Below are positions 1 to 6,126 of a DNA stretch of 30,140 bases, in pieces (the first letter of the stretch is position 1; each line of letters opens with the position of its first letter). Made by a program: the position numbers and the translations under genes. Source of the DNA: Bacillota bacterium (lineage in GTDB: Bacteria; Bacillota_C; Negativicutes; JAEYSJ01). The notes below the pieces were generated by a model that searched no databases, was not told where the DNA came from, and worked only from the letters and a program-made list of their open reading frames with translations. The stretch covers positions 1 through 30,140 of the forward strand of contig JAEYSJ010000284.1 in NCBI GenBank assembly GCA_023434855.1. The letters run 5' to 3'.

Positions 1-1
1 C

Positions 2-289
2 ATGATGTTGGCGGCACTAATTGCCGTACCGGCTTTTGCCGCAACAGTCGCTCAGGATAAACCGCAAAATGATCAATTGAATCAGATGCTTAAAAACCAC
101 CAACAAATGATGCAGCAAGCGGTGGACAATGGCACTATCACTTCCGAGCAGGCAGCCAGGATGACTGAACATATGCAGCAAATGGGACCTGCAATGCAGA
201 AAATGATGCAAAACGGCGGGATGATGAAAGACATGATGCAAAATGGCGGTATGATGGGCAACCTCAATAACAAGGAAAACAATCAATAA
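2..289 (+). CDS. Met-rich exported protein, probably 5'-truncated by the window edge
   Basis: The visible 95 residues start with a hydrophobic stretch ending in an Ala-x-Ala-type signal peptidase site (VPAFAAT), so the mature part is exported. No basic N-terminal residues and no ribosome binding site are visible, so the true start probably lies left of the window. The mature protein is rich in Met and Gln, and ends with two copies of a QNGGMMK/GN-like unit (residues 70-87). Clusters such as QQMMQQ and MQKMMQ resemble Met-rich soft-metal (Cu(I)/Ag(I)) binding segments; metal binding is inference. It resembles the Met-rich protein at 7850-8266 in composition. A strong terminator follows, so it is probably the last gene of its transcript. 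No named family is recognised. Confidence 0.7.
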   Translation: MMLAALIAVPAFAATVAQDKPQNDQLNQMLKNHQQMMQQAVDNGTITSEQAARMTEHMQQMGPAMQKMMQNGGMMKDMMQNGGMMGNLNNKENNQ

Positions 290-300
290 ATGAAGATACA

Positions 301-339
301 AAACAGAGCAGTTTGCCTAGGCAAAGCTGCTCTGTTTTT
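301..339 (+). terminator. Intrinsic terminator after the Met-rich gene
   Basis: ACAGAGCAG (303-311) pairs with CTGCTCTGT (327-335). The stem is extended by TTTGCC/GGCAAA (312-317/320-325) with one bulged G, and a run of five T follows. Confidence 0.9.
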
Positions 340-407
340 GTGTTATAAGTTTCATCCGGTCAGTTATGTGCATACAATATGGTAAATAGGCAAGGAGAGT
401 GACAGAA

Positions 408-1295
408 ATGGTCGTGAGTCCTGATCTCTTTGATTTGCCTTATGAAATGCGACAAGGCGTAAAGTACTTTGAACTGGTGGCCGAGCCGGTAGAGCGGGAA
501 CTGCTGCCGGGAGTATGGATTCAGGGCTGGGGATATAACGGCTCTATCCCCGGACCAACAATCCAGGTCTATCCCGGTGACTATGTTAATATCAGGGTAT
601 ACAACGCCCTGCCGGAAGCCACCAGTGTCCACTGGCACGGGTTGGATATAGCCAACAATATGGACGGTGTGCCGGAGGTGGAACCTTCGCCCAAGATTAA
701 ACCGGGCGGATATTTTGATTATCATTTCCGGATCGTTAATCCACCGGGAACACACATGTATCATACTCATTTCAATGTTGCTCAGCAAGGCATGATGGGG
801 CTGGCCGGTGGCTTAATCATACTGGACCCTGATGGGCAGGCAACAGAGCGGGACTATTTCATTATGCTGCAGGAGTTTGCCGTCAAAGGGCTGCCCATGG
901 GGGTGTTAAGGTCAGGCTGTTATGAGGTGAATCCATTAAGCGATGACTTGCAGTTTTTTACCATGAACGGGCGGTGTTTTCCGGCCACATCACCGCTGCC
1001 GGTGTCTTGTGGTGAAAAAGTGCGCATTCGCCTGGCTAACCCGGCGATGAAAGCCCATCCCATTCATCTCCATGGACAACAGTTTACGGTGACGGCGACC
1101 GATGGTAATATGCTCAATTCCTGCGCCCAAATGCAGAAAAATACGATTTCGGTAGCGTCAGGCGAAACCTGGGATATTGAATTTCTGGCAAACAATCCGG
1201 GGAATTGGCCATTCCACTGCCATATTCCCCATCATGCTGCCAACAATATGACTAAGCAGACTGGTGGCATGTTTACCGTTGTTCAATATTACTAA
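408..1295 (+). CDS. Two-domain multicopper oxidase without signal peptide
   Basis: This is a copper-dependent oxidase of the multicopper oxidase family, which couples substrate oxidation to reduction of O2 to water. From an ATG at 408 (295 aa) all four copper motifs are visible: HWHG at 75-78, HTH at 119-121, HPIHLHG at 217-223 and an HCHxxxHxxxxM motif at 270-281 with H270, C271, H272, H276 and M281. The type 1 copper ligands occur only in the second cupredoxin domain, and the first domain lacks the Cys. That makes it a two-domain enzyme, about 200 residues shorter than three-domain laccases or CueO. The N-terminus is not hydrophobic and has no twin-arginine motif, so it appears cytoplasmic, which is unusual for copper oxidases. 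The AAGGAG at 392-397 fits the ATG at 408 (10 nt) better than the GTG at 399 (1 nt). The neighbours are Met-rich exported proteins. A role in copper detoxification is inference. Confidence 0.9.
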   Translation: MVVSPDLFDLPYEMRQGVKYFELVAEPVERELLPGVWIQGWGYNGSIPGPTIQVYPGDYVNIRVYNALPEATSVHWHGLDIANNMDGVPEVEPSPKIKPGGYFDYHFRIVNPPGTHMYHTHFNVAQQGMMGLAGGLIILDPDGQATERDYFIMLQEFAVKGLPMGVLRSGCYEVNPLSDDLQFFTMNGRCFPATSPLPVSCGEKVRIRLANPAMKAHPIHLHGQQFTVTATDGNMLNSCAQMQKNTISVASGETWDIEFLANNPGNWPFHCHIPHHAANNMTKQTGGMFTVVQYY

Positions 1296-1339
1296 TTGTG
1301 TTAAAAGGATTATGATGGTTTTCCAAAATACACAGGTTA

Positions 1340-1382
1340 TTCACTAATTCTTCATACAATCTTCATAAGCATCGGGTATGAT
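1340..1382 (+). promoter_or_regulatory. TTCAYA array promoter A (before RseC-like gene)
   Basis: Hexamers TTCACT (1340), TTCATA (1351) and TTCATA (1362) lie exactly 11 bp apart. Nine nt later comes the -10 hexamer TATGAT (1377-1382). There is no -35 box; the repeats take its place, as in PhoB/PhoP-activated promoters. The predicted start near 1389 leaves a leader of about 280 nt before the gene at 1669. Confidence 0.8.
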
Positions 1383-1519
1383 AGAAATAGGATAAGATTT
1401 AGCCTGTGTCAAATCCATTTGGATACTGAAAAAAACTTAGTTGCTTAACGGAGCAAGAAATATTTATATACTCTGAGTACTATATATAACACACTGAAGA
1501 ATTAGAAACAAGCTGGTCT

Positions 1520-1590
1520 GGAAGGAAGGGGGGGACGGGATTTCGCTGCCATCTGTCGCAAATGCTAGAGTCCCGTTCCCCCTTCCTTCC
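1520..1590. repeat. Long perfect-arm inverted repeat in the leader
   Basis: A purine-rich left arm (1520-1540) pairs with a pyrimidine-rich right arm (1571-1590): 13 contiguous G:C/A:T pairs, then six more after a small bulge, around a 30-nt loop. No T-run follows, so it is not a standard terminator. It sits in the predicted 5' leader between promoter A and the gene at 1669. It could be an RNA regulatory hairpin or the scar of a small mobile element. Confidence 0.7.
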
Positions 1591-1668
1591 GATTGCAATC
1601 TTTAATGCGTTCTATATAGCGAAAGCCAGTGGAATGATAACTAGTTTTGCGAAGGGAGGAAAATCGAT

Positions 1669-2088
1669 ATGGAAAAACAGCAGGAAGGTGTAGTTCTTGA
1701 AGTAAACGGCCGTAGGGCAAAGGTGAAAACCAGTCGTCACAATGATTGTGAGAGCTGCGGCGCTTGCCCTGGCAATTCTGCCATAGTACTAGATGCCTAT
1801 AATCCCCTGGGAGCAAAGCCAGGACAGCGGGTACAGGTGGAAATTCAGGAGGTCAATATGCTGAAAGCGGCTTTTATCGTCTATCTGCTGCCCCTCTTGG
1901 CCATTTTTGCCGGAGTTGTTGCCGGCGGTGCTGTTGCCGGATATTTTGGCATAGGAGTGATGATTCCCAGAGTGGTGGGTGGCCTGGCAGCCTTTATGTT
2001 ATCGATTTGGTATATAAAATATTTTGATTACAGTGCCCGGACGGATGAAAAAATGCAACCGATTATTACATCCATTTTGTCGAAATAA
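1669..2088 (+). CDS. RseC/MucC-family membrane protein (SoxR-reducing system RseC-like)
   Basis: This 139-residue protein has the RseC/MucC layout: a cytoplasmic N-terminal domain with a Cys cluster (C27, C30, C33 in CESCGAC), then two transmembrane segments (about 65-91 and 97-119), then a short basic tail. Related proteins include RseC of the E. coli rpoE locus, the RsxC-associated SoxR-reducing system and proteins beside Rnf electron-transport genes. The precise biochemical role is unsettled, so a role in membrane redox or envelope stress is inference from the family. The start is an ATG with GGGAGG 8-13 nt upstream. Promoter A lies 290 nt upstream, and a terminator at 2171-2194 ends the transcript, so it appears to be a single-gene unit. 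Confidence 0.82.
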   Translation: MEKQQEGVVLEVNGRRAKVKTSRHNDCESCGACPGNSAIVLDAYNPLGAKPGQRVQVEIQEVNMLKAAFIVYLLPLLAIFAGVVAGGAVAGYFGIGVMIPRVVGGLAAFMLSIWYIKYFDYSARTDEKMQPIITSILSK

Positions 2089-2170
2089 ATGCTTTCCCCA
2101 TGGTTTCTTAGGAATGATTCAATATTTTGTTCAACGACAGTTTTGCACATAAAAGTGAGGCTGCAAGGTT

Positions 2171-2194
2171 AAAAGCGCAATTTTGCGCTTTTTT
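2171..2194 (+). terminator. Intrinsic terminator after RseC-like gene
   Basis: AAAAGCGCAA (2171-2180) pairs with TTGCGCTTTT (2183-2192) and is followed by further Ts. Confidence 0.85.
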
Positions 2195-2213
2195 CGCTGT
2201 ATTAGAATTTATA

Positions 2214-2264
2214 ACTTTTTGGGCGACTGCAAACAGCTAATTATTTGCAGTTTAGCCAAAAAGT
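2214..2264. repeat. Two-part inverted repeat
   Basis: ACTTTTTGG (2214-2222) pairs with CCAAAAAGT (2256-2264), and ACTGCAAA (2226-2233) with TTTGCAGT (2244-2251). The pairs nest into one hairpin with a small internal loop. It lies in a gene-free stretch before the methyltransferase remnant. No T-run follows and no function is assigned. Confidence 0.6.
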
Positions 2265-2401
2265 AACTTAAATTCTTCACTGTTCGAAAACGGAACGTTT
2301 TTCTTAATATATAAAGTACACGGAGCGGAACGGACGAAGCAATCCCGGAGCAGTAACCGGTGATGTCACTGCCGGGCATTTTGGAATAGGAGTGATGGAA
2401 T

Positions 2402-2664
2402 ATGAGCAAGGATATGATACGGCAGACGGAAATTATCCGCCATCGCTATAACCGTACGGCCCGTTTTTATGACTTGATGGACAAAATGATACCTGACGAA
2501 TACTGGGCTGGCTGATGGATGTGCTTAATCCGGTTTCTCTACACCTCATTGGGTCGAACATCAACCGGCGGACGGTGGAGAATGTGAAGGCGGCAGGCAT
2601 TGAAATTCAACAGGTAGAAGACGTATTGGGGAAAATCGTCAAATTGATCGTTGCCAGGCCGTAG
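2402..2664 (+). pseudogene. Class I SAM methyltransferase remnant (core deleted)
   Basis: Two pieces of one protein family are juxtaposed. The first piece (2402-2515, 37 codons, ATG with AGGAG upstream) reads like the N-terminus of UbiE-like methyltransferases, with RYNRTARFYDLMD. The second (2515-2664, 49 codons in another frame) reads like their C-terminus, with INRRTVENVKAAG and ending in KLIVARP. The glycine-rich SAM-binding core of roughly 110-120 residues between them is missing, and the join creates a stop (TGA 2513-2515). The family is about 200 residues long, so this is an internal deletion plus frameshift. The pieces overlap as TGATG, but a functional split protein is very unlikely without the SAM site. 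Confidence 0.85.
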
Positions 2665-2716
2665 TCTAAAGGGAGCTGGGGCAGGACGTTAGACTGATGT
2701 GAATGAAAAAACAAAA

Positions 2717-2770
2717 TTCATAAGATCTTCACATTATATTCATCGGTTTTTCATAATGTATTTGTATAAT
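2717..2770 (+). promoter_or_regulatory. TTCAYA array promoter E (candidate sRNA 1)
   Basis: There are four hexamers at 11-bp steps: TTCATA (2717), TTCACA (2728), TTCATC (2739) and TTCATA (2750). Nine nt later comes a perfect -10 TATAAT (2765-2770). The predicted start is near 2777. Confidence 0.85.
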
Positions 2771-2776
2771 ATTATC

Positions 2777-2879
2777 ATCCTCAGGTTATAATATTTTAGG
2801 CTCTTGATCGTTAAATCGACGTATCGGTTTGAGAGTAACGGCAGCCACCTGGCATTATTTGATGCCAGGCATATTTTTT
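2777..2879 (+). ncRNA. Candidate small RNA 1, array-controlled
   Basis: This is a roughly 103-nt unit running from the predicted start of promoter E to an intrinsic terminator. It contains no GTG, and its only ATG is inside the terminator stem, so it is unlikely to encode a peptide. The single-stranded 5' part carries TCCTCAGG (2778-2785) and TTTTAGGCT (2794-2802). The latter can pair for 9 bp (two G-U pairs) with the AGCCUAGGA that forms the ribosome binding region of the porin mRNA. That match is short and could be chance. Existence of the RNA is inferred from promoter plus terminator; function is unknown. Confidence 0.6.
2848..2879 (+). terminator. Intrinsic terminator of candidate sRNA 1
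   Basis: CCTGGCAT (2848-2855) pairs with ATGCCAGG (2862-2869) around a 6-nt loop, followed by CATATTTTTT. Confidence 0.85.
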
Positions 2880-2910
2880 ATAGGGAATGTTAGCATTGCA
2901 ATAAAACATA

Positions 2911-2943
2911 AAAAGGTTTGAGAATATTCTTCTCAAACCTTTT
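2911..2943 (-). terminator. Terminator of the porin gene (bidirectional shape)
   Basis: AAAAGGTTTGAGAA (2911-2924) and TTCTCAAACCTTTT (2930-2943) form a 14-bp perfect stem with a 5-nt loop. On the minus strand it lies about 40 nt past the porin stop and is followed by a T-rich stretch. The terminal A/T runs could make it work in both directions. Confidence 0.85.
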
Positions 2944-2985
2944 ATCAGTCCCAATGGTATAGGGTTTTTATTTAACAGGATTCTC

Positions 2986-3978
2986 TTAGAAACTCCACTT
3001 TAGGTTAAGGGCATATTCGTTATCAGTTCCCTGTGAATTATCAATAGGCTTAAGGGCTAACCAATACGCGTTAAAGCCGAGGTTTTTGCGAACGTCATGA
3101 TGATAGGCATAGGTAAACCCTTTGTAACCAGCAGTGGTGGTATCAGTGTTGAGGTAGGACACACCATTCGGATAGTATACGCCGCCGATTGCGGAATTAA
3201 AAGGATCAACAGAGTTATTCTGAACGTTATTGTAGGCTACAGTGAAGCTGTTTTTCACCCAGCTATACGTTCCGCTGAAATCATAGGCCTTATTGTCAGT
3301 AGTGGCATTTGACTTGACATATTCGCCGGTCCAGGTTAGGTTATCGCCGGTTTTAACAGTGGTATAAGCGCTCCAATAGTTGGTACCGCTGCTGGCATTA
3401 GATTCTCTTGCAAAAACAGCGCCAAAATTGATATTTTTGGTAAGATCAGTGCTCAGTTCGGTACCGGCCCATCTTTCACGAGGTAATAGTTCACCTCCAC
3501 TGGTGGAACTAATATAATTGGTAGTTGCACCGCCAACAGCCTTAAAGTTGACCTCACCGAATTTCGAAGTTGCAACAACACCGTCAAAATAAGTTAGCGG
3601 GTCAATGTTACCGCCTGCGTTTAAGACGCCTCCACTACCCAGTTTTACGCCTTGGCGTCCAAGTGAAAAAGTCCAATTATCCATATTTTCCGTTACGCCA
3701 AATTGGTCCAATTTAAAGTTGTTATTGATATTGCTTTTGCCAAAATCCTTATTTCTACCGGCAATACGGGCGAAAGCAGTAGTAGTGGTGTCAATTTTAC
3801 TACTGAAATTGATGCCGATGGATAACTGATTAGCGGTGCTCGGAGTGGTATTTTTGTCATTGTTGTTACGGTATTCATACTTAATGGTACCGCTTACATC
3901 AATCGGGTCTGCGAGCGCAGTACCGGTGAAAAGAGTAATCATAGCTACAATAGCTGAAGCAAGTAATTTTTTGTTCAT
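2986..3978 (-). CDS. Outer-membrane beta-barrel porin
   Basis: The 330-residue protein starts with a Sec signal peptide (MNKKLL..., hydrophobic core, cleavage near ALA-D at about 23). The rest is rich in Asn, Thr, Gly and Tyr with alternating hydrophobic residues typical of amphipathic strands, and it ends in LNLKWSF, the C-terminal aromatic signature of outer-membrane barrel proteins. It has no SLH anchor domain. It probably forms a diffusion pore in the outer membrane of a Negativicutes-type envelope; substrate specificity cannot be told. The minus-strand start has AGGAGG 9 nt upstream. A TTCAYA array pointing toward it lies 450 nt upstream, back to back with the array of candidate sRNA 2. 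No other gene shares its transcript. Confidence 0.85.
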   Translation of the reverse strand: MNKKLLASAIVAMITLFTGTALADPIDVSGTIKYEYRNNNDKNTTPSTANQLSIGINFSSKIDTTTTAFARIAGRNKDFGKSNINNNFKLDQFGVTENMDNWTFSLGRQGVKLGSGGVLNAGGNIDPLTYFDGVVATSKFGEVNFKAVGGATTNYISSTSGGELLPRERWAGTELSTDLTKNINFGAVFARESNASSGTNYWSAYTTVKTGDNLTWTGEYVKSNATTDNKAYDFSGTYSWVKNSFTVAYNNVQNNSVDPFNSAIGGVYYPNGVSYLNTDTTTAGYKGFTYAYHHDVRKNLGFNAYWLALKPIDNSQGTDNEYALNLKWSF

Positions 3979-4434
3979 TTTGTTTTCCTCCTAGGCTTTT
4001 TAGAAATTTAGCAATTATTGCGACTCGCACGGTATTTGAGATACCGGTTTGCTGCATAAATGAACTCGGTCTAAAAAGAGGAATGCAGTTGAGTTTTCCT
4101 AGTTTCCTCAAAAAAATTTTCTTGTCAGAGAGTTCATTATCTATCACCTGCTGCAAGGACTGCTCATGGGAAACCTAAGTCACACCTCCCTTCACCCCAT
4201 TAGCCCTCTTCAGTGAGAGATCAAAATATTAGATTCATTATGTATTTGGAACATTTTTATAAAAAACAGATTCCAGTAAGAACAAGTGCATTCGTCGCTA
4301 ATGTTGAATTTGGTATGGCCTTAGCAACCTGCGGTCCCTGATTTTTGATAATTCGGAATTCACATTATATACAAACTTTAATAGTATTTGGCCTATTTCT
4401 CCAATTTTCATCGAATACTAGGTATTATTGTTTT
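3979..4434 (-). other. Long gene-free leader region of the porin
   Basis: About 455 nt separate the porin start from the -10 of the leftward array. I see no convincing gene here. An 85-codon frame on the minus strand (up to 4156) overlaps the porin start and looks spurious. A small hairpin CGGTAT/ATACCG lies near 4029-4046. A closer sigma-70-like promoter on the minus strand (TTGTTC, 18 nt, TATAAA around 4257-4286) may also serve the porin. Whether the distal array drives the porin or a separate RNA ending within this stretch is not settled by the sequence. Confidence 0.5.
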
Positions 4435-4488
4435 ATTTTAATAAATGCTTGTGAAAAACTAATGAATTTCCTGTGAACTTCCTGTGAA
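4435..4488 (-). promoter_or_regulatory. TTCAYA array promoter F-minus (toward porin)
   Basis: Read on the minus strand, there are four hexamers at 11-bp steps: TTCACA (4488-4483), TTCACA (4477-4472), TTCATT (4466-4461) and TTCACA (4455-4450). Nine nt later comes the -10 TAAAAT (4440-4435). The geometry is identical to the plus-strand arrays. Confidence 0.8.
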
Positions 4489-4503
4489 TGTTATTAAATA
4501 CGA

Positions 4504-4530
4504 AAAACCTATGAATTTTTAATAGGTTTT
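4504..4530. repeat. Hairpin between the divergent arrays
   Basis: AAAACCTAT (4504-4512) pairs perfectly with ATAGGTTTT (4522-4530) around a 9-nt loop. It separates the leftward and rightward TTCAYA arrays and could be an additional operator or a structural spacer. Confidence 0.5.
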
Positions 4531-4544
4531 GAAAAACCTTAAAA

Positions 4545-4598
4545 TTCACGACTTTTTCAAAGGTTATTCATAACTTATTCATAAAACTGGTGTACTAT
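4545..4598 (+). promoter_or_regulatory. TTCAYA array promoter F-plus (candidate sRNA 2)
   Basis: There are four hexamers at 11-bp steps: TTCACG (4545), TTCAAA (4556), TTCATA (4567) and TTCATA (4578). Nine nt later comes the -10 TACTAT (4593-4598). The predicted start is near 4605. Confidence 0.8.
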
Positions 4599-4604
4599 AT
4601 ATAC

Positions 4605-4710
4605 CATAAGAATTTAAGGTATATATAGCAGAATTGTTATTGTTAATCGTACCTTAAAATACTGACAAGACGATGAAGTCTTTGGCATTTTTATGGCCAA
4701 AGACTTTTTT
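4605..4710 (+). ncRNA. Candidate small RNA 2, divergent from the porin
   Basis: This is a roughly 106-nt unit from the predicted start of promoter F-plus to a strong terminator. The only ATG (4673) lies just before the terminator stem, so there is no usable ORF. A 5' stem TTTAAGGTA (4613-4621) / TACCTTAAA (4650-4658) presents a 28-nt loop. The linker ATACTGACAAGACGATG follows, then the terminator. The loop segment TTGTTATT (4634-4641) could pair with AAU-G-AACAA at the porin start codon if the G bulges. This match is AU-rich and weak. Location and divergent co-control with a porin resemble the ompC/micF layout. Existence and function are inference. Confidence 0.6.
4676..4710 (+). terminator. 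Intrinsic terminator of candidate sRNA 2
   Basis: AAGTCTTTGGC (4676-4686) pairs with GCCAAAGACTT (4696-4706), an 11-bp perfect stem, followed by more Ts. Confidence 0.9.
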
Positions 4711-4793
4711 CTAGGAGGTGATGGAAAAAATAACCTTTTGCCGTAGGTAAGGAGTTTACGACATTCAAACAACTCTAAAACCGATGAAGCTAT

Positions 4794-4852
4794 AAAAGTG
4801 CGATGAACCCAAAATCCCGTTATAGTGGGTCTTTGGGCCCATCGCACCTTTT
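4794..4852. repeat. Inverted repeat at the end of a membrane-protein remnant
   Basis: AAAAGTGCGATG (4794-4805) pairs with CATCGCACCTTTT (4840-4852) apart from one extra C. On the minus strand it lies directly after the stop of the 4851-5096 frame and is followed by CTTTTATAG, so it may be the old terminator of that gene. Confidence 0.55.
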
Positions 4853-5096
4853 AAAATTTCCACTCGGTTAAAGAAGGTAATGTATCGCTTTGACCAGTTA
4901 AAAATATTGCCCCGACTACTATACTGTATAGGGATGTAGCAAGTGCTAAAGTAGTGTAAACCTGCGGGTTCCTCGCGGCTTGCGAATATCCATTTAAAAG
5001 AAAAATGATCAAGAGTGTTTGGGCCACAAATAAACAGCAATAAAGGATATAACAGCTGTGAGTCCTAAAGCTGCCGTACCAGCTCCCGCGATTCAA
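4851..5096 (-). pseudogene. Probable membrane-protein remnant with frameshift
   Basis: The minus strand encodes two hydrophobic stretches in different frames. One frame reads AGAGTAALGLTAVISFIAVY and then stops after WPKHS. The next frame continues as LLIIFLLNGYSQ and ends with TALA/LYSIVVGAIFLTGQ-like membrane sequence and the tail SLTEWKF. A one-base shift would join them. The right boundary coincides with the left edge of the neighbouring fragment at 5089, which suggests a recombination scar between two gene remnants. The family is not recognised, and it could also be a short real gene of 81 codons. Confidence 0.35.
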
Positions 5097-5268
5097 ATCA
5101 TTAGTTAACAGCCGTGGTATATATGAATTTAATGCTTCCCAGATAAACGCATTGAAGAATGCTAAACATGTATCAATTCGAACAGAGCCTTACTTTAATT
5201 CCACAATCACTTGGAAGATTTCCGACAAAATACTGAACGAATGGAAAGAAGTTTTAGCCAAAGGCTAA
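5089..5268 (+). pseudogene. C-terminal fragment of a paralogue of the 23225 gene
   Basis: The frame 5089-5268 encodes 59 residues that align without gaps to the C-terminal 59 residues of the exported protein at 23225-23692. About 39 are identical, including FKSLVNS, SQINA, VSIRT, KIL and EVLAK. Homology starts abruptly at 5089. There is no signal peptide, start codon or ribosome binding site, so this is a truncated copy. The stop TAA is at 5266-5268. Confidence 0.85.
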
Positions 5269-5330
5269 CCCAAGCTTTGTACTTTTGCCGGTAATTTGTA
5301 CACCGATGGAGCGATCATGCAATATTAGGT

Positions 5331-5360
5331 TCCGGCACTTTATGTGCCGGATATTCTTTT
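5331..5360 (+). terminator. Intrinsic terminator
   Basis: TCCGGCAC (5331-5338) pairs with GTGCCGGA (5344-5351) around TTTAT, followed by TATTCTTTT. It is probably the old terminator of the truncated paralogue at 5089-5268. Confidence 0.8.
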
Positions 5361-5397
5361 GTCAATGCCGGTTCGCAAATGGGAGGGCTAATAGGAA

Positions 5398-5784
5398 ATG
5401 ATAACAATATTAACGCGAGCCGATAAATGGCTGGTTGGCATTTGTCTGGTATTGTCGATTGCTGGTATCGGCTTTAGCACCTACGCTTACTCGGCTGTTG
5501 GCAATGACGAGGCGGAAATTTGGGTGGATGGCTCTTTATATCAAACAGTGCCGCTCAAGGAAGGGTATCGCCAGGAAATCCGCATTGGCGGTGAGGTACA
5601 GTATGATATTGTTCAGGTGGAAAATAAGCGCATCAGGGTGCGTGAAGCCGATTGTCCTGAACAAATCTGCGTTATGACCGGTTGGATAAGCAAGGCTCCA
5701 CAACAGATTGTCTGTTTGCCATATCGTATTGTGATCAAAGTGGTGTCAGTCGCACCGCCGGAAATAGATGCGATTGCACGGTAG
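5398..5784 (+). CDS. NusG domain II-containing protein, membrane-anchored
   Basis: The 128-residue protein has one N-terminal transmembrane anchor (about 11-33) and an extracytoplasmic beta-rich domain typical of the 'NusG domain II' family common in anaerobic Firmicutes. That family carries the conserved pattern DCPEQICVxxGxI and later IVCLPxRIVIK. Here C86, C91 and C105 are visible. The family's function is unknown; it often sits near FMN-transferase (ApbE) or Rnf-type genes, which are not present here. The start ATG has GGGAGG 11 nt upstream, with a closer AGGA. None of the TTCAYA arrays precedes it. Confidence 0.85.
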   Translation: MITILTRADKWLVGICLVLSIAGIGFSTYAYSAVGNDEAEIWVDGSLYQTVPLKEGYRQEIRIGGEVQYDIVQVENKRIRVREADCPEQICVMTGWISKAPQQIVCLPYRIVIKVVSVAPPEIDAIAR

Positions 5785-5792
5785 AGCTTAAA

Positions 5793-5832
5793 AGCAAGAC
5801 ATCCTGCAGTTCGTGCTTGCTGGATATTTTTT
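5793..5832 (+). terminator. Weak possible terminator after NusG-domain gene
   Basis: AGCAAG (5793-5798) pairs with CTTGCT (5816-5821), and a run of six Ts follows after GGATA. The stem is short. Confidence 0.4.
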
Positions 5833-5883
5833 GTAAAGACATTTTTGGAGGAAATTCTTTTGGAGGGGAAATAGCAGAAGTTC

Positions 5884-5926
5884 TTCAAAAGTTCTTCACA
5901 GCTTTTTCATATAGACTTGGTATGAT
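5884..5926 (+). promoter_or_regulatory. TTCAYA array promoter B (small membrane-protein genes)
   Basis: TTCAAA (5884), TTCACA (5895) and TTCATA (5906) lie at 11-bp steps. Nine nt later comes -10 TATGAT (5921-5926). The predicted start near 5933 gives a short leader to the gene at 5971. Confidence 0.85.
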
Positions 5927-5970
5927 AGAAACAAATAAGTTCCCATGCTAACAAGGAGGAGGAATATTAG

Positions 5971-6111
5971 ATGGAATCGAACAAACCAGCGAATTTTCCG
6001 GAAGTTCCTTTAGAAGAATATAGGTCCTGGCAAAAGACAGTCATAAAATTTTTGCAGTGGGGCGCGTGGACAGCTGCCTTTATGGCAATGCTGTATGTCA
6101 TGCACTCATAG
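5971..6111 (+). CDS. Small single-pass membrane protein (46 aa)
   Basis: Starts with ATG behind a strong AAGGAGGAGG (5953-5962), directly downstream of array promoter B. It encodes 46 residues: a charged N-terminal half with Pro and Glu, then a hydrophobic segment (about 27-43, FLQWGAWTAAFMAMLYVM) and a short MHS tail. No family is recognised. It is first in a likely operon with 6127-6396 (15 nt gap) and 6442-6636. The location suggests a small membrane protein made under the same stress as the Met-rich exported proteins. Confidence 0.7.
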   Translation: MESNKPANFPEVPLEEYRSWQKTVIKFLQWGAWTAAFMAMLYVMHS

Positions 6112-6126
6112 CGAGGAGGTTTACCT

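Noticed and set aside
351..378. TTCATC (351) and a -10-like TACAAT (373) before the multicopper oxidase, as a ninth array promoter
   Set aside because: Only one hexamer, and its distance to the -10 (16 nt) does not match the fixed 9 nt of the other eight.
2276..2311. TTCACT before the methyltransferase remnant as an array
   Set aside because: No further TTCA hexamers at 11-bp steps and no -10 at the right position.
3899..4156. 85-codon frame on the minus strand upstream of and overlapping the porin start
   Set aside because: No ribosome binding site, implausible composition, and it overlaps the well-supported porin signal peptide.
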